Of a stretch of DNA of 64,000 nt, positions 43,614 through 53,478 are shown piece after piece. Each line of letters starts with the position of its first letter. Position 1 is the stretch's first letter. Source of the DNA: G020348385 sp964410125 (lineage in GTDB: Bacteria > Acidobacteriota > Aminicenantia > Aminicenantales > Aminicenantaceae). The stretch spans positions 1-64,000 of the forward strand of contig CAYPGQ010000001.1 of NCBI GenBank assembly GCA_964410125.1, read 5' to 3'. The notes below the pieces were generated by a model. That model was not told the DNA's origin, searched no databases, and was given only the letters and a program-made list of their open reading frames with translations. Both the position numbers and the translations under genes were made by a program.

Positions 43614-45032
43614 ATGAGTAAAACACGGATCTTTCTCACATTCTTCTACATGCTTTTCCTCGTCCATGGACTCCAAGCTCAGGAGCGAGAACCAAAAGAT
43701 ACGGAGGAGTTAATGAATCAAATCCGCCGGGATAAGTTTGACCTCATCCTGCCTCAAGTCATGCGGGAGAACAATATCGACATGTGGATTCATGTATTGA
43801 GAGAAGGAAATCCTGATCCTCTTTCATCAAACTTGGGAAGCGACTCTGGGATTTTTATCTTTACGGACCGCGGAGACAGGATTGAGCGGGCGGTTTTCGG
43901 GCACAGTTCGGATTTGGTTCGAGAATGTAGTGCCTACGATATAGTTGTTCAACCAGAAATCAGAATTCCTTTAACAGCTTTACCAGAATACAGGATGCCT
44001 TTAGGAATATTTTATAGAAAGGGCGGGACCGAATGGCCGGGAGGGCCAAAAACAGAATTAGACTTCAGATTTAAAGGCGTCGGCAAATATGTTGCTAAAC
44101 GTGATCCCAAACGTATAGGTGTCAATTACCTGGATAAGTTGGGCTCTCCCGTTTTATACGAAATTCCCAGGTTGCGATCCGACGGCCTTTCGTATACAGA
44201 CTTCAACCTGCTGGTCAAAGCTCTCGGTGATAAATACGCCAAGAGAATCGTCTCTGCTGAATATGTGATCACGGATTTTTTATCGAGACCGGTGAAAAGC
44301 GAAATCGTCCTCTACAAAAAAATCCGCGAGACGATCGCTGAATCTTTAGAGAGACAGTTTAAGAGTATCTTGCCGGGCGTGACCAAATTCGGCGATCTCG
44401 AGGGAAGTCGTTCTGTCGTTGACATGGACGGAAATCGAAGAGGACGTGATTATGTACTCCAAAGAGGTGACCTGATTTGTCTGGCAGGTGGTAAACAAAG
44501 CGGCGGCCATGTGGATCCCGAGTGGGAATTCGGGAACTTCTATGAGATCACGTTTGAATATGGCTATATCCTTCGTGAAGGAGAGACTGAACTGCCTCCA
44601 AAGATCAAAAGAGCCTGGGTGGAAGTTATGAAAGTCCGTAAAATTTTAGAAGACAATATTAAGGTGGGGCATACCGCCGGTGAAACTTTTGAAATACTCA
44701 AGCAAAAAATCGAAGAAGCAGGGTACATTTATGTCAATCGACAAATATTTAACAAAGATCTGGACCCTGAAAAAACACAGGTTCCTCTCGACATGCATGC
44801 CGGAGCAGGAATTTATGCCCCCAGGATCGGTCCTTTAGGTCCGGATTGGCAACGGAATATGACACTCCCGCTCAATCACCACTTCTATTTTGAATACTGG
44901 GTCTATGTTCCGATGCCTGAATGGGGTGAAGGGAAATATTTAAGTATACAATTACATGACGGTGCGATTGTTACCGAACGTGGAGTCGAGTATTTCTATC
45001 CACCGCCCCGGGAAATTCGTATAATTAAATAA
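43614..45032 (+). CDS. Exported M24-like protein lacking two metal ligands, copy 2
   Basis: This 472-aa paralog of 41376-42737 has the same signal peptide type (FYMLFLVHGLQAQ) and the near-identical ELMNQIRRDKFD block. The metal-site His/Glu are retained in LDMHAGAG, FYFEYW and TERGVE. The Asp region reads RGDLICLAGGKQ, again without the expected metal aspartates. It carries ~20 extra residues around SAYDIVVQPEIRIPL. Shared sequence over the full length shows tandem duplication. GGAGTTG precedes ATG 43614. Location is probably periplasmic or extracellular. Confidence 0.72.
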   Translation: MSKTRIFLTFFYMLFLVHGLQAQEREPKDTEELMNQIRRDKFDLILPQVMRENNIDMWIHVLREGNPDPLSSNLGSDSGIFIFTDRGDRIERAVFGHSSDLVRECSAYDIVVQPEIRIPLTALPEYRMPLGIFYRKGGTEWPGGPKTELDFRFKGVGKYVAKRDPKRIGVNYLDKLGSPVLYEIPRLRSDGLSYTDFNLLVKALGDKYAKRIVSAEYVITDFLSRPVKSEIVLYKKIRETIAESLERQFKSILPGVTKFGDLEGSRSVVDMDGNRRGRDYVLQRGDLICLAGGKQSGGHVDPEWEFGNFYEITFEYGYILREGETELPPKIKRAWVEVMKVRKILEDNIKVGHTAGETFEILKQKIEEAGYIYVNRQIFNKDLDPEKTQVPLDMHAGAGIYAPRIGPLGPDWQRNMTLPLNHHFYFEYWVYVPMPEWGEGKYLSIQLHDGAIVTERGVEYFYPPPREIRIIK

Positions 45033-45063
45033 AGATTCACAAATAAAACAAGGAGGGACAAAA

Positions 45064-46956
45064 GTGTTCAAACAAATCAAACTTTGGATGGTATTTTTAA
45101 TCTTTTTTTCTTTCTTTATTGTACCGCAAAGCTCTGCGATTAAAATAAACCAAAAAGATGTGCCTGAACCTAAATATGAGGTCCGGTTGGAAGAAAGTCG
45201 TATGGTTCCCATGAGAGATGGGGTAAGACTATCGACCGATCTATATTTTCCTGAAATTTCAGATGGGAAGCTTCCGACTGTTCTCATACGCACTCCCTAC
45301 AACAAGAACAGCTTCAGAGAGCGCGAGAAGAGAGGGCAAGCCTATATGTTTGCTTCTCACGGTTTTGTTGTCGCGGTACAGGATAGCCGGGGAAAACATG
45401 AGTCCGAAGGCATCTATTCCCCCCCTGCAGGACATGAGGCCGAGGATGGCTTCGACGCGGTGCAATGGATTTCTAAACAACCCTGGAGCAATGGCAAAGT
45501 CGGCACTATTGGCTGTTCGTATCCAGGCGAAGTTCAAGCCGCACAAGCTCCATTAAGGGCTCCGAATCTTACGTGCATGATACCGCAGAATGGTCCAATG
45601 ATTGGCGCAGCAAATGGCCGCTACAGGTATTGGACCGGTTTCAAAGGCGGTGTTCTCGATTTTGCCGCGACTCTACCATGGTATTTTGAGTCTGGCAGTA
45701 AATACTCTCTCAAACCGCCGCCCGGTCTATCGGATTCCGAGGTCCGCGAGATACGTAAATTCTATGAGCCGAATGTGAGTAAAGCTCCTGAAGTTGACTG
45801 GGAAAAAATCAATTGGACTCTTCCAATTATTGACATCATGGATAGGGCGGGAGCGCCTCCAAATGATTTTCGCAAATTGATCACAACGGATTTTGACGAT
45901 CCATGGTGGCACGATGTGATGGGATATTATGACGGCACGGAAAAAATTGATGTCCCGGCGCTGCATATGAGCACGTGGTATGACCCGAGTGTTGAAGAGA
46001 CTATTTTTGAATTCAATTATTTTAGGAAAAATTCTGTTTCAGAGATTTCCGCTAATAATCAGTTTGTGATTATTGCGCCTACAACGCACTGCGGCTTCGA
46101 GCGTGCCAAAGAACACACAATTGTTGGTGATCGTGATGTAGGCGATGCAAGAAAAGATTGGAATGGAATTTATCTCAAGTGGTTTGATTACTGGTTAAAG
46201 GGAATAGAAAACGGAATTACGAATATGCCGAAAGTGCAGTATTATACTATGGGGAGTAATGAATGGCATTCAGCAGACGTTTGGCCCTTGCCGGAAACTC
46301 AATATACAAAATATTATCTCCACAGCGACGGGAATGCGAACAGTCGTTATGGAAACGGAGGGCTGTCGACAAAGATGCCAAAGAATGAGCCCTCCGATAC
46401 ATTTATCTATGATCCGAGGAATCCGGTTCCTTCGGTAGGAGGTCAACGTGGCACCTCATATGGCACCAAGGCTGGGGCTGTTGATCAAGATAAAGTAGAA
46501 ATTCGTAATGATGTTTTAGTTTACACGACACCAGCATTAGAGGAAGGTATTGAACTAACAGGTCCGATAACAGCCGTCCTTTATGTCTCTTCATCAGCGA
46601 AAGATACAGATTTTACCGCTAAACTTGTGGATGTATATCCCGATGGTACAGCTTACAATATACAACAGGGGATTTTACGTGCAAGATATAGAGAAGGATT
46701 CACCAAAAAAGTCTGGATGGAAAAGGGAGGAGTTTATAGGATTCAGATAGATGTGGATGCTACCAGCAATTACTTTAAAAAGGGACATAAGATCCGTGTG
46801 CAAGTGTCCAGCAGCGATTTTCCACTGTTCGAACGAAATCTGAACACCGGAGGCAATAATTATGATGAAACTGAATGGGTCGTAGCTAAGAATACGATCC
46901 ATCATTCAAAAAAGTACCCTTCTCATTTTATTTTTCCAATAATTCAAGAAGAATAA
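45064..46956 (+). CDS. Exported S15/CocE-family hydrolase
   Basis: This 630-aa alpha/beta-hydrolase is of the X-Pro dipeptidyl-peptidase/CocE group. A signal peptide (FLIFFSFFIVPQSSA) is followed by the hydrolase domain with VPMRDGVRLSTDLYFP, VAVQDSRGKHESEG and the nucleophile elbow GTIGCSYPG (S152). A C-terminal jelly-roll domain includes IQQGILRARYREG and the end block RIQIDVDATSNYFKKGHKIR. Start is GTG 45064 with AAGGAGGG upstream. The likely function is cleavage of Xaa-Pro peptides or esters outside the cytoplasm, consistent with the other Pro-peptide enzymes. The next gene starts right after its stop. Confidence 0.88.
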   Translation: MFKQIKLWMVFLIFFSFFIVPQSSAIKINQKDVPEPKYEVRLEESRMVPMRDGVRLSTDLYFPEISDGKLPTVLIRTPYNKNSFREREKRGQAYMFASHGFVVAVQDSRGKHESEGIYSPPAGHEAEDGFDAVQWISKQPWSNGKVGTIGCSYPGEVQAAQAPLRAPNLTCMIPQNGPMIGAANGRYRYWTGFKGGVLDFAATLPWYFESGSKYSLKPPPGLSDSEVREIRKFYEPNVSKAPEVDWEKINWTLPIIDIMDRAGAPPNDFRKLITTDFDDPWWHDVMGYYDGTEKIDVPALHMSTWYDPSVEETIFEFNYFRKNSVSEISANNQFVIIAPTTHCGFERAKEHTIVGDRDVGDARKDWNGIYLKWFDYWLKGIENGITNMPKVQYYTMGSNEWHSADVWPLPETQYTKYYLHSDGNANSRYGNGGLSTKMPKNEPSDTFIYDPRNPVPSVGGQRGTSYGTKAGAVDQDKVEIRNDVLVYTTPALEEGIELTGPITAVLYVSSSAKDTDFTAKLVDVYPDGTAYNIQQGILRARYREGFTKKVWMEKGGVYRIQIDVDATSNYFKKGHKIRVQVSSSDFPLFERNLNTGGNNYDETEWVVAKNTIHHSKKYPSHFIFPIIQEE

Positions 46957-48564
46957 ATGAAAAACTCATCTGGTGATTATGCCGACCTTGTCAGTTTGTT
47001 CGAAGAGTTTCGCGAGTGCATAAAACCTGCAGTCGTTGACGGAGTTCCCGACTTTACGGCCGCCGCAATGGAGGAACAATATCGTGGTGTGAGACGGCTT
47101 CAAGAACGTCTTGCTGCGATCGATAGCGGTGGGTGGGATGTCACTCAGAAAGTAGATTACCATGTGGTTCGCGCGGAGATGAACGGCGTAGAGTTCGACC
47201 ACCGGGTTCTTCGGCCGTGGGCTCGTGATCCCGGTTTTTACAATCTTACCGACGGCTTATATCCCCGGCTCCTCGTTCACCACTCGAGAAGTTTGTCCAA
47301 CTGGGGGCTGTATAAACCGGAACTTCCTCTTTCGGAAGACGCAGCCGCCGATTTCCGAATGAAGTTGCAGGCAGTCCCAAAACTCTTTGCCCAGGCAAAG
47401 GGAAATCTAACCAAAGCAGCCGGAGATCTCGCTACGATAGCTATCCGCGTTAAGGAAAAAGACATTCAATTTCTAAACGGCTTTGCGCTTCAGTTTGCCG
47501 AACATCATCCCGAGCTGGTCCCATACGTCGAACAGGCGAAGGCCGCCACAGAGGATTATCGTGACTGGCTTATCGCAAACAAGAGTGAGATGACCGCACA
47601 AGCCGGAGTGGGAAAGGAGAACTATAACTGGTGGATAAAGAATGTTCATCTCATTCCTTATACATGGGATGAGCTTCACACAATAATTCTAAGCGAATAC
47701 AACCGCGCCATTGCTTTTTTGAAGCTGGAAGAGCACAAAAACCGGGATCTTCCCAATTTTAAATTGACTTCGAGCGAAGAGGAAAATCTTCTGAGGCAGA
47801 GAGAAACTGCGGCAACGATCATGAAATTTCTCCGCGAAAAAGAGATCATCACTGTTCCTAAGGATTTGCCACCTCTCCCCCCTGAGCAATATCCGCGAAC
47901 GTGGGGAAAAAGCGCCTACCTCCGGCCCAACTATCGAGGTTATTTCGAACAGACCAATGATCGAGAACCAATGACCAATGTTCTCCACGTTATATTCGGG
48001 CATTATTATGTGGGCGGCAGAAAAATCTGGTATCAGAATGGCGACGATCGGCCCATCCGCAGTAAGATTCGTCTCTTTGATATGCATGAAGCCAGGTCTG
48101 AAGCATTGGCATTCGGGATCGAAGAATGGCTCATGCAGACAGGTTTATTCGATGAACGGCCCAGATCAAGAGAGATCGCCTACATCTGGTTGGTTTTCCG
48201 CATGGCCCGTGCATTATCGGATTTGCGAATGCACAGCAACGAGTACACATTAGCGGATGGAATAAAGAATTTTTCTGAATGTCTCCCCTATCCATGGGCC
48301 GATGCGGATGGTGACGCCGTGTGGTGGGACATCGAAGAAACCCTGCGCGCACCAGGCCACAGCACAAACTACATTGCCGGAAAAAATATGATGCAGCAAC
48401 TCATGGCCGAACGGTCGGGGCAGTTGGGCAAAAACTTCACCTTACGACAATTCTTCGACGAATTCATGGGCGGAGGCATCATCCCGATCTCCTTGACACG
48501 ATGGGAGCTAACCGGCTTTGAAGATCAGATGAAATTCCTGATGGAGATCGACTATGCTTCTTGA
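46957..48564 (+). CDS. DUF885-family protein
   Basis: This 535-aa protein starts at the ATG immediately after the S15 hydrolase stop. DUF885 proteins are mostly helical putative metallopeptidases. Here the expected region reads LHVIFGHYYVGG and IRLFDMHEARSEALAFGIEEWL, instead of the usual HEGxPGH-type motif, so catalytic competence is uncertain. There is no signal peptide, unlike the decayed copy at 40875. C-terminal NLRQFFDE-like sequence (FTLRQFFDEFMGGGIIP) matches that copy. The 3' end overlaps the symporter gene by 11 nt. Confidence 0.8.
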   Translation: MKNSSGDYADLVSLFEEFRECIKPAVVDGVPDFTAAAMEEQYRGVRRLQERLAAIDSGGWDVTQKVDYHVVRAEMNGVEFDHRVLRPWARDPGFYNLTDGLYPRLLVHHSRSLSNWGLYKPELPLSEDAAADFRMKLQAVPKLFAQAKGNLTKAAGDLATIAIRVKEKDIQFLNGFALQFAEHHPELVPYVEQAKAATEDYRDWLIANKSEMTAQAGVGKENYNWWIKNVHLIPYTWDELHTIILSEYNRAIAFLKLEEHKNRDLPNFKLTSSEEENLLRQRETAATIMKFLREKEIITVPKDLPPLPPEQYPRTWGKSAYLRPNYRGYFEQTNDREPMTNVLHVIFGHYYVGGRKIWYQNGDDRPIRSKIRLFDMHEARSEALAFGIEEWLMQTGLFDERPRSREIAYIWLVFRMARALSDLRMHSNEYTLADGIKNFSECLPYPWADADGDAVWWDIEETLRAPGHSTNYIAGKNMMQQLMAERSGQLGKNFTLRQFFDEFMGGGIIPISLTRWELTGFEDQMKFLMEIDYAS

Positions 48565-49593
48565 TTGGCTGGTTGTTCTTATGTATCTGATCGGTGTAAC
48601 ACTGGTGGGAGTCTGGTCTGCCAAAAAAGTAAGGACCGCGTCAAACTTTTTTATCAGCGATCGTAAGTTCGGAAAGATCATGATGATGTTCTTTACATTT
48701 GGGACAGGGACAAATACCGATCAGGCGGTCACAGTCGCTGCAAAGACTTACCAGTCTGGTGCTTCCGGAATTTGGTATCAGTGGTTATGGTTGTTTTCAA
48801 CACCTTTTTACTGGTTATTGTCTCCTCTATTCCGTCGTATGCGAGCGGTAACAACAGCCGATTATTTATTCAAGCGTTATGGTCAGAGCGTAGCAGTTCT
48901 TTTTGCTCTGGTAGGGATGGCACAATTATCAGTCAGCATCGGTGTCATTCTCAAGGCATCAAGTGCCGTGATCACGGCTGTAACAGGTGGTGCCATCAGC
49001 CCTACTCTGGCCATACTTGGGATGACTGTTCTGTTTGTGATTTATGGTGTGGCTGGTGGATTGAATGCCGCCATTATAACTGATTTTTTTCAGGGTATTT
49101 TAACAGTTATGTTCTCTTTTCTGATTTTACCTTTTGCTTTAAAAGCAGTGGGAGGCCTGGGAGGACTAAAAGCCATTGTCAAAAATCCGTCCATTTTCGA
49201 GATCGTGACTCCCGGTGAGATCACGACACTCTATGTCATAATAATCGCTTTTAATGCACTCATTGGCTGGGTGACAGCTCCTTATTCCATGGCCATGTGC
49301 GGTGCAGGCAAAACCGAGCAGGAAGCAAGAATTGGGCTTGTAGGCGGAATGTTGCTCAAACGCATCTGCACGATCGCGTGTATGAATGTATTCGGACTCC
49401 AGTGGAGCCGAATGAACCGGAAGTCGAATCCCTTACCCTTCCAGAAAGCACAACACCTGCTCCGCGAAACGTATTAATCAAACATCCAGATTTTGAGATC
49501 ACAAAACCCAGCTTTGTTAGCGTGCTGGGATTTCTTGCTACCTGGGTGGCTGTGGGATTATTGATTGCTGTATTTGTCTGGATCTTAAAATGA
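48554..49593 (+). pseudogene. Sodium:solute symporter (SSS family) with internal deletion and frameshift
   Basis: The first frame (48554-~49370) gives TM1 to about TM7 of an SSS symporter (TASNFFISDRKFGK, FFTFGTGTNTDQAVTVAAKT, IYGVAGGLNAAIITDFFQG) and then stops after off-frame residues. A second frame picks up at about 49365 with HDRVYECIRTPVEPNEPEVE and ends in a last membrane helix (VAVGLLIAVFVWILK), the normal C-terminal tail. Roughly 200-250 codons between them are missing, and the two parts are out of frame. An intact symporter would be ~550-600 aa. It is therefore non-functional. It overlaps the DUF885 gene at its start. Confidence 0.85.
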
Positions 49594-49729
49594 GATCCGT
49601 AATTGATAGGAAATAATTCCAGTCGAACGGATTCGAATTCTTCGCTAATACAAGTTAGCAGCCCGGAATCTGCCTCGGAAAGTAATCCTCATTTGCTTCT
49701 TTTAACCATACTAATTAAACTGATACGCT

Positions 49730-51046
49730 ATGATCGACGAAAAAGAAGCTCTCACATACAAAAAGATCTTCATCTTCTGGATACCATTGGCAGCCACTTG
49801 GTTAATGATGGCCACAGAAGGGCCCTTTCTCGCTGCCATCATCGCAAGGCTTGCAGATCCCAAATACAATCTGGCTGCCTACGGGGTGGCCTATTCTTTC
49901 GGTGTGCTCATCGAAGCCCCGATCATCATGATCATGAGCGCTTCGACAGCCCTAGTACGCGACAGGGATTCCTATCTTAAGTTAAGAAATTTCACATTTG
50001 TGTTGAACGGCATGTGCACTCTGCTCATGATTATTTTTGTTATCCCGCCTGTCTTTTATTTTATCGTCCAGAGACTTATCGGTTTGCCTCCTAACGTAGC
50101 CCAAATAACTCATCAAGCGTGTATCGCTCTCCTTGTGTGGCCAGGGTCCATCGGTTACCGCCGTTTTTATCAAGGAGTTCTTATTCGAAGCAACCTGACC
50201 CGACGAGTGGCCTACGGCACAATGGTCCGGCTAACCACCATGGCTTCCACTGCACTGGTGTGCTATTTTTTTCTTCATCTTAACGGAGCGCTTGTGGGCA
50301 CACTCTCACTTTCTTTGTCTGTCACAGCAGAGGCTGCTGCGGTGAGGATGATGTCTCAAAAGACAGTCAAACGATTTTTATCCAAAGCCTCGAGCATCCA
50401 AGAAAGCAAAGGTTTAAGCTACCGATACATCGCAAAATTTTATTATCCACTGGCCTTGACCTCCATCCTAAGCCTGGGCGTTCATCCTCTTGTCACCTTT
50501 TTCATGGGACAGAGCCGTATGCCGATCGAATCTCTGGCCGTTCTTCCCGTTATCAACTCACTGGTGTTCATTTTCAGAAGCATGGGTCTTTCTTTCCAGG
50601 AAGTGGGGATCGCGTTGATGGCGGAGCAGAATAAAAACTTTAAAATATTGCGAAATTTTGCCTTGACTCTTGGTATTTCGGTTGTAGCAGGCCTCTGTTT
50701 AATCACTCTCACTCCCCTATCCTTTATATGGTTCAACAAGGTCTCGGGATTAACTCTTGAGTTGACAAATTTTGCCCGATTTCCTGCTCAAATACTCACT
50801 GTGCTTCCAGGATTGACGGTTCTCATTTCATTTCAGAGAGCTATCCTCGTCAAAAACGATAAAACAACGGCCATCACCATCGCGACTTCGATCGAAGTTC
50901 TCACCATTTTTTCGCTCCTCTTCATAACAACCGTTTTGTTCAATTTTGTCGGGGCCATTGCGGCTGCCCTGGCCATCATGATGGGCCGCCTTTTCGCCAA
51001 TGGATACTTGCTTTTCCCTTGCAAAAAAGTTCTCCAGAAAGACTAA
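49730..51046 (+). CDS. MATE/ANKH-like multi-pass transporter
   Basis: This 438-aa protein has about 12 membrane helices in two related halves (IFWIPLAATWLMMATEG near the start and FYYPLALTSILSLGVHPLV at mid-length), typical of the MOP flippase/exporter superfamily. The phrases AAYGVAYSFGVLIEAPI and the second-half start resemble vertebrate ANKH, a pyrophosphate/citrate exporter, more than classical NorM MATE pumps. That resemblance is from memory and is weak. A lipid-linked flippase is another option. It stands alone, 136 nt after the broken symporter. Confidence 0.7.
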   Translation: MIDEKEALTYKKIFIFWIPLAATWLMMATEGPFLAAIIARLADPKYNLAAYGVAYSFGVLIEAPIIMIMSASTALVRDRDSYLKLRNFTFVLNGMCTLLMIIFVIPPVFYFIVQRLIGLPPNVAQITHQACIALLVWPGSIGYRRFYQGVLIRSNLTRRVAYGTMVRLTTMASTALVCYFFLHLNGALVGTLSLSLSVTAEAAAVRMMSQKTVKRFLSKASSIQESKGLSYRYIAKFYYPLALTSILSLGVHPLVTFFMGQSRMPIESLAVLPVINSLVFIFRSMGLSFQEVGIALMAEQNKNFKILRNFALTLGISVVAGLCLITLTPLSFIWFNKVSGLTLELTNFARFPAQILTVLPGLTVLISFQRAILVKNDKTTAITIATSIEVLTIFSLLFITTVLFNFVGAIAAALAIMMGRLFANGYLLFPCKKVLQKD

Positions 51047-51125
51047 AAAAGCTGTGAATTTGACATCGAATCTACCCTATGATATACAATTTGTCTATAA
51101 ACACCCATGAAAACACGATAAATTG

Positions 51126-51791
51126 ATGAAAATATTCGCATTTGTAGGAATTTCTAACTCAGGAAAAACTCAACTCATACAGAAACTGGTCGGTGAACTA
51201 AAAAACAGGGGGCATAAGGTTTCCGTTATCAAACATTGCGCCCATGGTTTTGACCTCGAAGAACAGGGAAAAGACAGTTTTCAATTTGTGGAGGCCGGAT
51301 CCGATTCTGTTTGTATGTATTCTCCGGACGGTATTGTAGTTTTTCAACAAAAAAAAGCTGATCTCGATGTCAGAAAGATTTCCAGAGAATATTTCCAGAC
51401 CTCCGACTTCATCCTGGTAGAGGGAGCTCAATCAGACAAGACGCTCAAAAAAATCGAGGTGTTACGCAAAGGAGTCTCTGAAGAAATGCAGTGCCCTCCT
51501 GAGGAGCTAGTAGCCATTGTTTCGGACTTTGATATGGAAAAAGATATACCTGTTTTCCCTCCAGAAGAAATTGTAAAAATTTCCGATTTTTTAGAAAACC
51601 AACCGCATGAAAATGAGCCCTTACTCCAACTCGATATTGATGATGTTTCCATGCCCATGAATCGCTTTGTCCAAAAAATATTCACCAATTCTCTTCTGGG
51701 AATGATCAACGCTTTAGAGGGAATACCGGAAGATGCGGAACGTATTGTTTTTTCAATGATAAGAAAGGAGAAAAAAGATGAAAAAATTTAA
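51126..51791 (+). CDS. mobB: Molybdopterin-guanine dinucleotide biosynthesis protein MobB
   Basis: This 221-aa protein has an N-terminal P-loop GISNSGKTQLIQKL, then VSVIKHCAHGFDLEEQGKDSF and FILVEGAQSDKTLKKIEVLR, the MobB signature set. It is a GTPase helping MobA make the dinucleotide form of the molybdenum/tungsten cofactor. A C-terminal extension of ~60 residues (LQLDIDDVSMPMNRFVQKIF) is longer than in E. coli MobB. ATG 51126 is used (TTG 51123 is adjacent). It overlaps the next membrane gene by 14 nt. Confidence 0.9.
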   Translation: MKIFAFVGISNSGKTQLIQKLVGELKNRGHKVSVIKHCAHGFDLEEQGKDSFQFVEAGSDSVCMYSPDGIVVFQQKKADLDVRKISREYFQTSDFILVEGAQSDKTLKKIEVLRKGVSEEMQCPPEELVAIVSDFDMEKDIPVFPPEEIVKISDFLENQPHENEPLLQLDIDDVSMPMNRFVQKIFTNSLLGMINALEGIPEDAERIVFSMIRKEKKDEKI

Positions 51792-52398
51792 ACCCATCAT
51801 GTGGCTGTTTCTTTTTGGTTCGATATGGGGAATAAACGAAGTTTTCCTAGGAGATATCCTGTACCGGAACGAGGTTACACAATCCTCCGTTATCCTGACA
51901 GTTATGGCCCTTTTTATATTGGCTTTATCCCGCGGCATGATAAACAAGCCTGGAACCTCCACATTGATCGGAGCATTTGCTGTACTATTCCGGTTGGCAA
52001 ATACAGCCCCTTCCTACTGCCATTTGCTCGGGATATTCTTGCTGGGCGCAACCTTTGATCTCTTTTCCTCTTTATGGTTGAAAAATGAAGAAAAATCGCC
52101 TCTCAAATGGGGGCTTACGGGCACTGTGAGTGCTTTTGCAAACAACGCGATTTTTGCGCTAATGATCACCTACATTTTCCGGTACGAGTATTGGGTAGTC
52201 GCAGGAATGGCCAAAGTATCTCATCACATATTTATAAGCGGCAGCATCACCGCTTTGTTGGCAGCTTTATTCGTGCCGCTGGGATTTTTAGTTGGCCATA
52301 ACGGCAGCGTATTCGCCGACCGCCGCCCAAGCTGGTCCTATGCAGGCACAGTCATCGCATCGATTGCACTCTGGGCTGTAGCCCTGTTTTTAATTTAA
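51778..52398 (+). CDS. Six-TM membrane protein coupled to mobB
   Basis: This 206-aa hydrophobic protein has about six membrane helices (LFLFGSIWGINEVFLGDILY, TLIGAFAVLFRLANTAPSYC, GLTGTVSAFANNAIFALMI and others). It was not recognised. The size and GxxxAxxxxN-type helices recall ECF-transporter S components, but no energising subunits are near. The 14-nt overlap with mobB and the MoaD-like gene downstream suggest a link with molybdenum/tungsten cofactor or metal handling. That is inference. Confidence 0.7.
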   Translation: MKKFKPIMWLFLFGSIWGINEVFLGDILYRNEVTQSSVILTVMALFILALSRGMINKPGTSTLIGAFAVLFRLANTAPSYCHLLGIFLLGATFDLFSSLWLKNEEKSPLKWGLTGTVSAFANNAIFALMITYIFRYEYWVVAGMAKVSHHIFISGSITALLAALFVPLGFLVGHNGSVFADRRPSWSYAGTVIASIALWAVALFLI

Positions 52399-52464
52399 CA
52401 GAAGCAAACCAGAACATAATATTCTTTTTTAGAAAAATCAAGCCTGTAATTGGAGGTTATTCCC

Positions 52465-53406
52465 ATGAAGAAAAAGACTCCTTTTATATTGATCTTAACT
52501 CAGGTCTTCCTGGTTTATTCGGTTTTGCTGTCCGGAGATCAAACCTCATCACCGGATCTATCTAACACCAAAATCGCCTTTACCCTGAACGAGAATAATG
52601 ACTATTTCATCTGTGTCATGGATCACGATGGATCGAACAAAAAGAAATTGGCCAAAGGTGTTTCACCATGTTGGTCCCCAGATGGCCAAAAAGTCGCGTT
52701 TGCAGCAGAAAAAAACGGCAATTGGGATATTTATTACATGAATTCAGACGGTACGGATATCACAAGGCTGACAACACATGCTGCTGAAGATATCTATCCC
52801 TCTTGGTCCCCTGACGGTTCCATGATCGCCTTCAATTCAGAAAGAAGCGGCAGTTCACAAATTTGGCGAACCAACGTAACAGATGGCAACGGCAAAGAAA
52901 TGTGGGGATATAATCTAACTCAATTGACCAAGGACACTCCGCACAAAAGGATTAACAATTTTCATTCCTGGTCCCCCAACGGTTTGTGGCTGGCCTTTGA
53001 GGCCGACAGAGACAGGGACGATCCAGAAATTTATATGGCAAATGCCGTAGACGGTACAAATCAACAGAGACTTACCTTTACCCGCGCCCTGGATGAAGTC
53101 CCTTCCTGGTCACCAGACAGCAAACAGATCCTGTTCTCCTCAGACATGCATGACAAGCCGCAATCTCGAAATTACGATATTTACATCATGAACATCGACG
53201 GTTCAAATCTCAGGCGTTTGACAAAAACGGAGGGCGCAGCTTCCTATCCCTCCATGTCACCCGATGGTTCAAAAATCGCTTTTGATCTGGGAACAGAGAA
53301 CAATTCAGAAATTTATGTGATCGAAAAAAATGGCTCCAAGCCTATATGTCTGGGCAAAGGATCGGATCCAGCCTGGTCTCCCTTTATAAAGAATAAACAT
53401 CCATGA
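52465..53406 (+). CDS. Exported TolB-like PD40 beta-propeller protein
   Basis: This 313-aa protein has a signal peptide (FILILTQVFLVYSVLLSG) and five or six PD40/WD40-like repeats of the form SWSPDG..IAF (for example CWSPDGQKVAF, SWSPDGSMIAFNSE, SWSPDSKQILFSS, SMSPDGSKIAF). It is the TolB C-terminal type propeller without the TolB N-terminal domain, so it is probably a periplasmic interaction or sensor protein rather than TolB itself. GGAGGTT before ATG 52465 fixes the start. Confidence 0.88.
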   Translation: MKKKTPFILILTQVFLVYSVLLSGDQTSSPDLSNTKIAFTLNENNDYFICVMDHDGSNKKKLAKGVSPCWSPDGQKVAFAAEKNGNWDIYYMNSDGTDITRLTTHAAEDIYPSWSPDGSMIAFNSERSGSSQIWRTNVTDGNGKEMWGYNLTQLTKDTPHKRINNFHSWSPNGLWLAFEADRDRDDPEIYMANAVDGTNQQRLTFTRALDEVPSWSPDSKQILFSSDMHDKPQSRNYDIYIMNIDGSNLRRLTKTEGAASYPSMSPDGSKIAFDLGTENNSEIYVIEKNGSKPICLGKGSDPAWSPFIKNKHP

Positions 53407-53478
53407 TCGATCAAGTCCAAATTAGATAATCAGAAGTGGTTTGACTCGAAAAAGGCTATGTGCTAGATAAGTTTCAAC

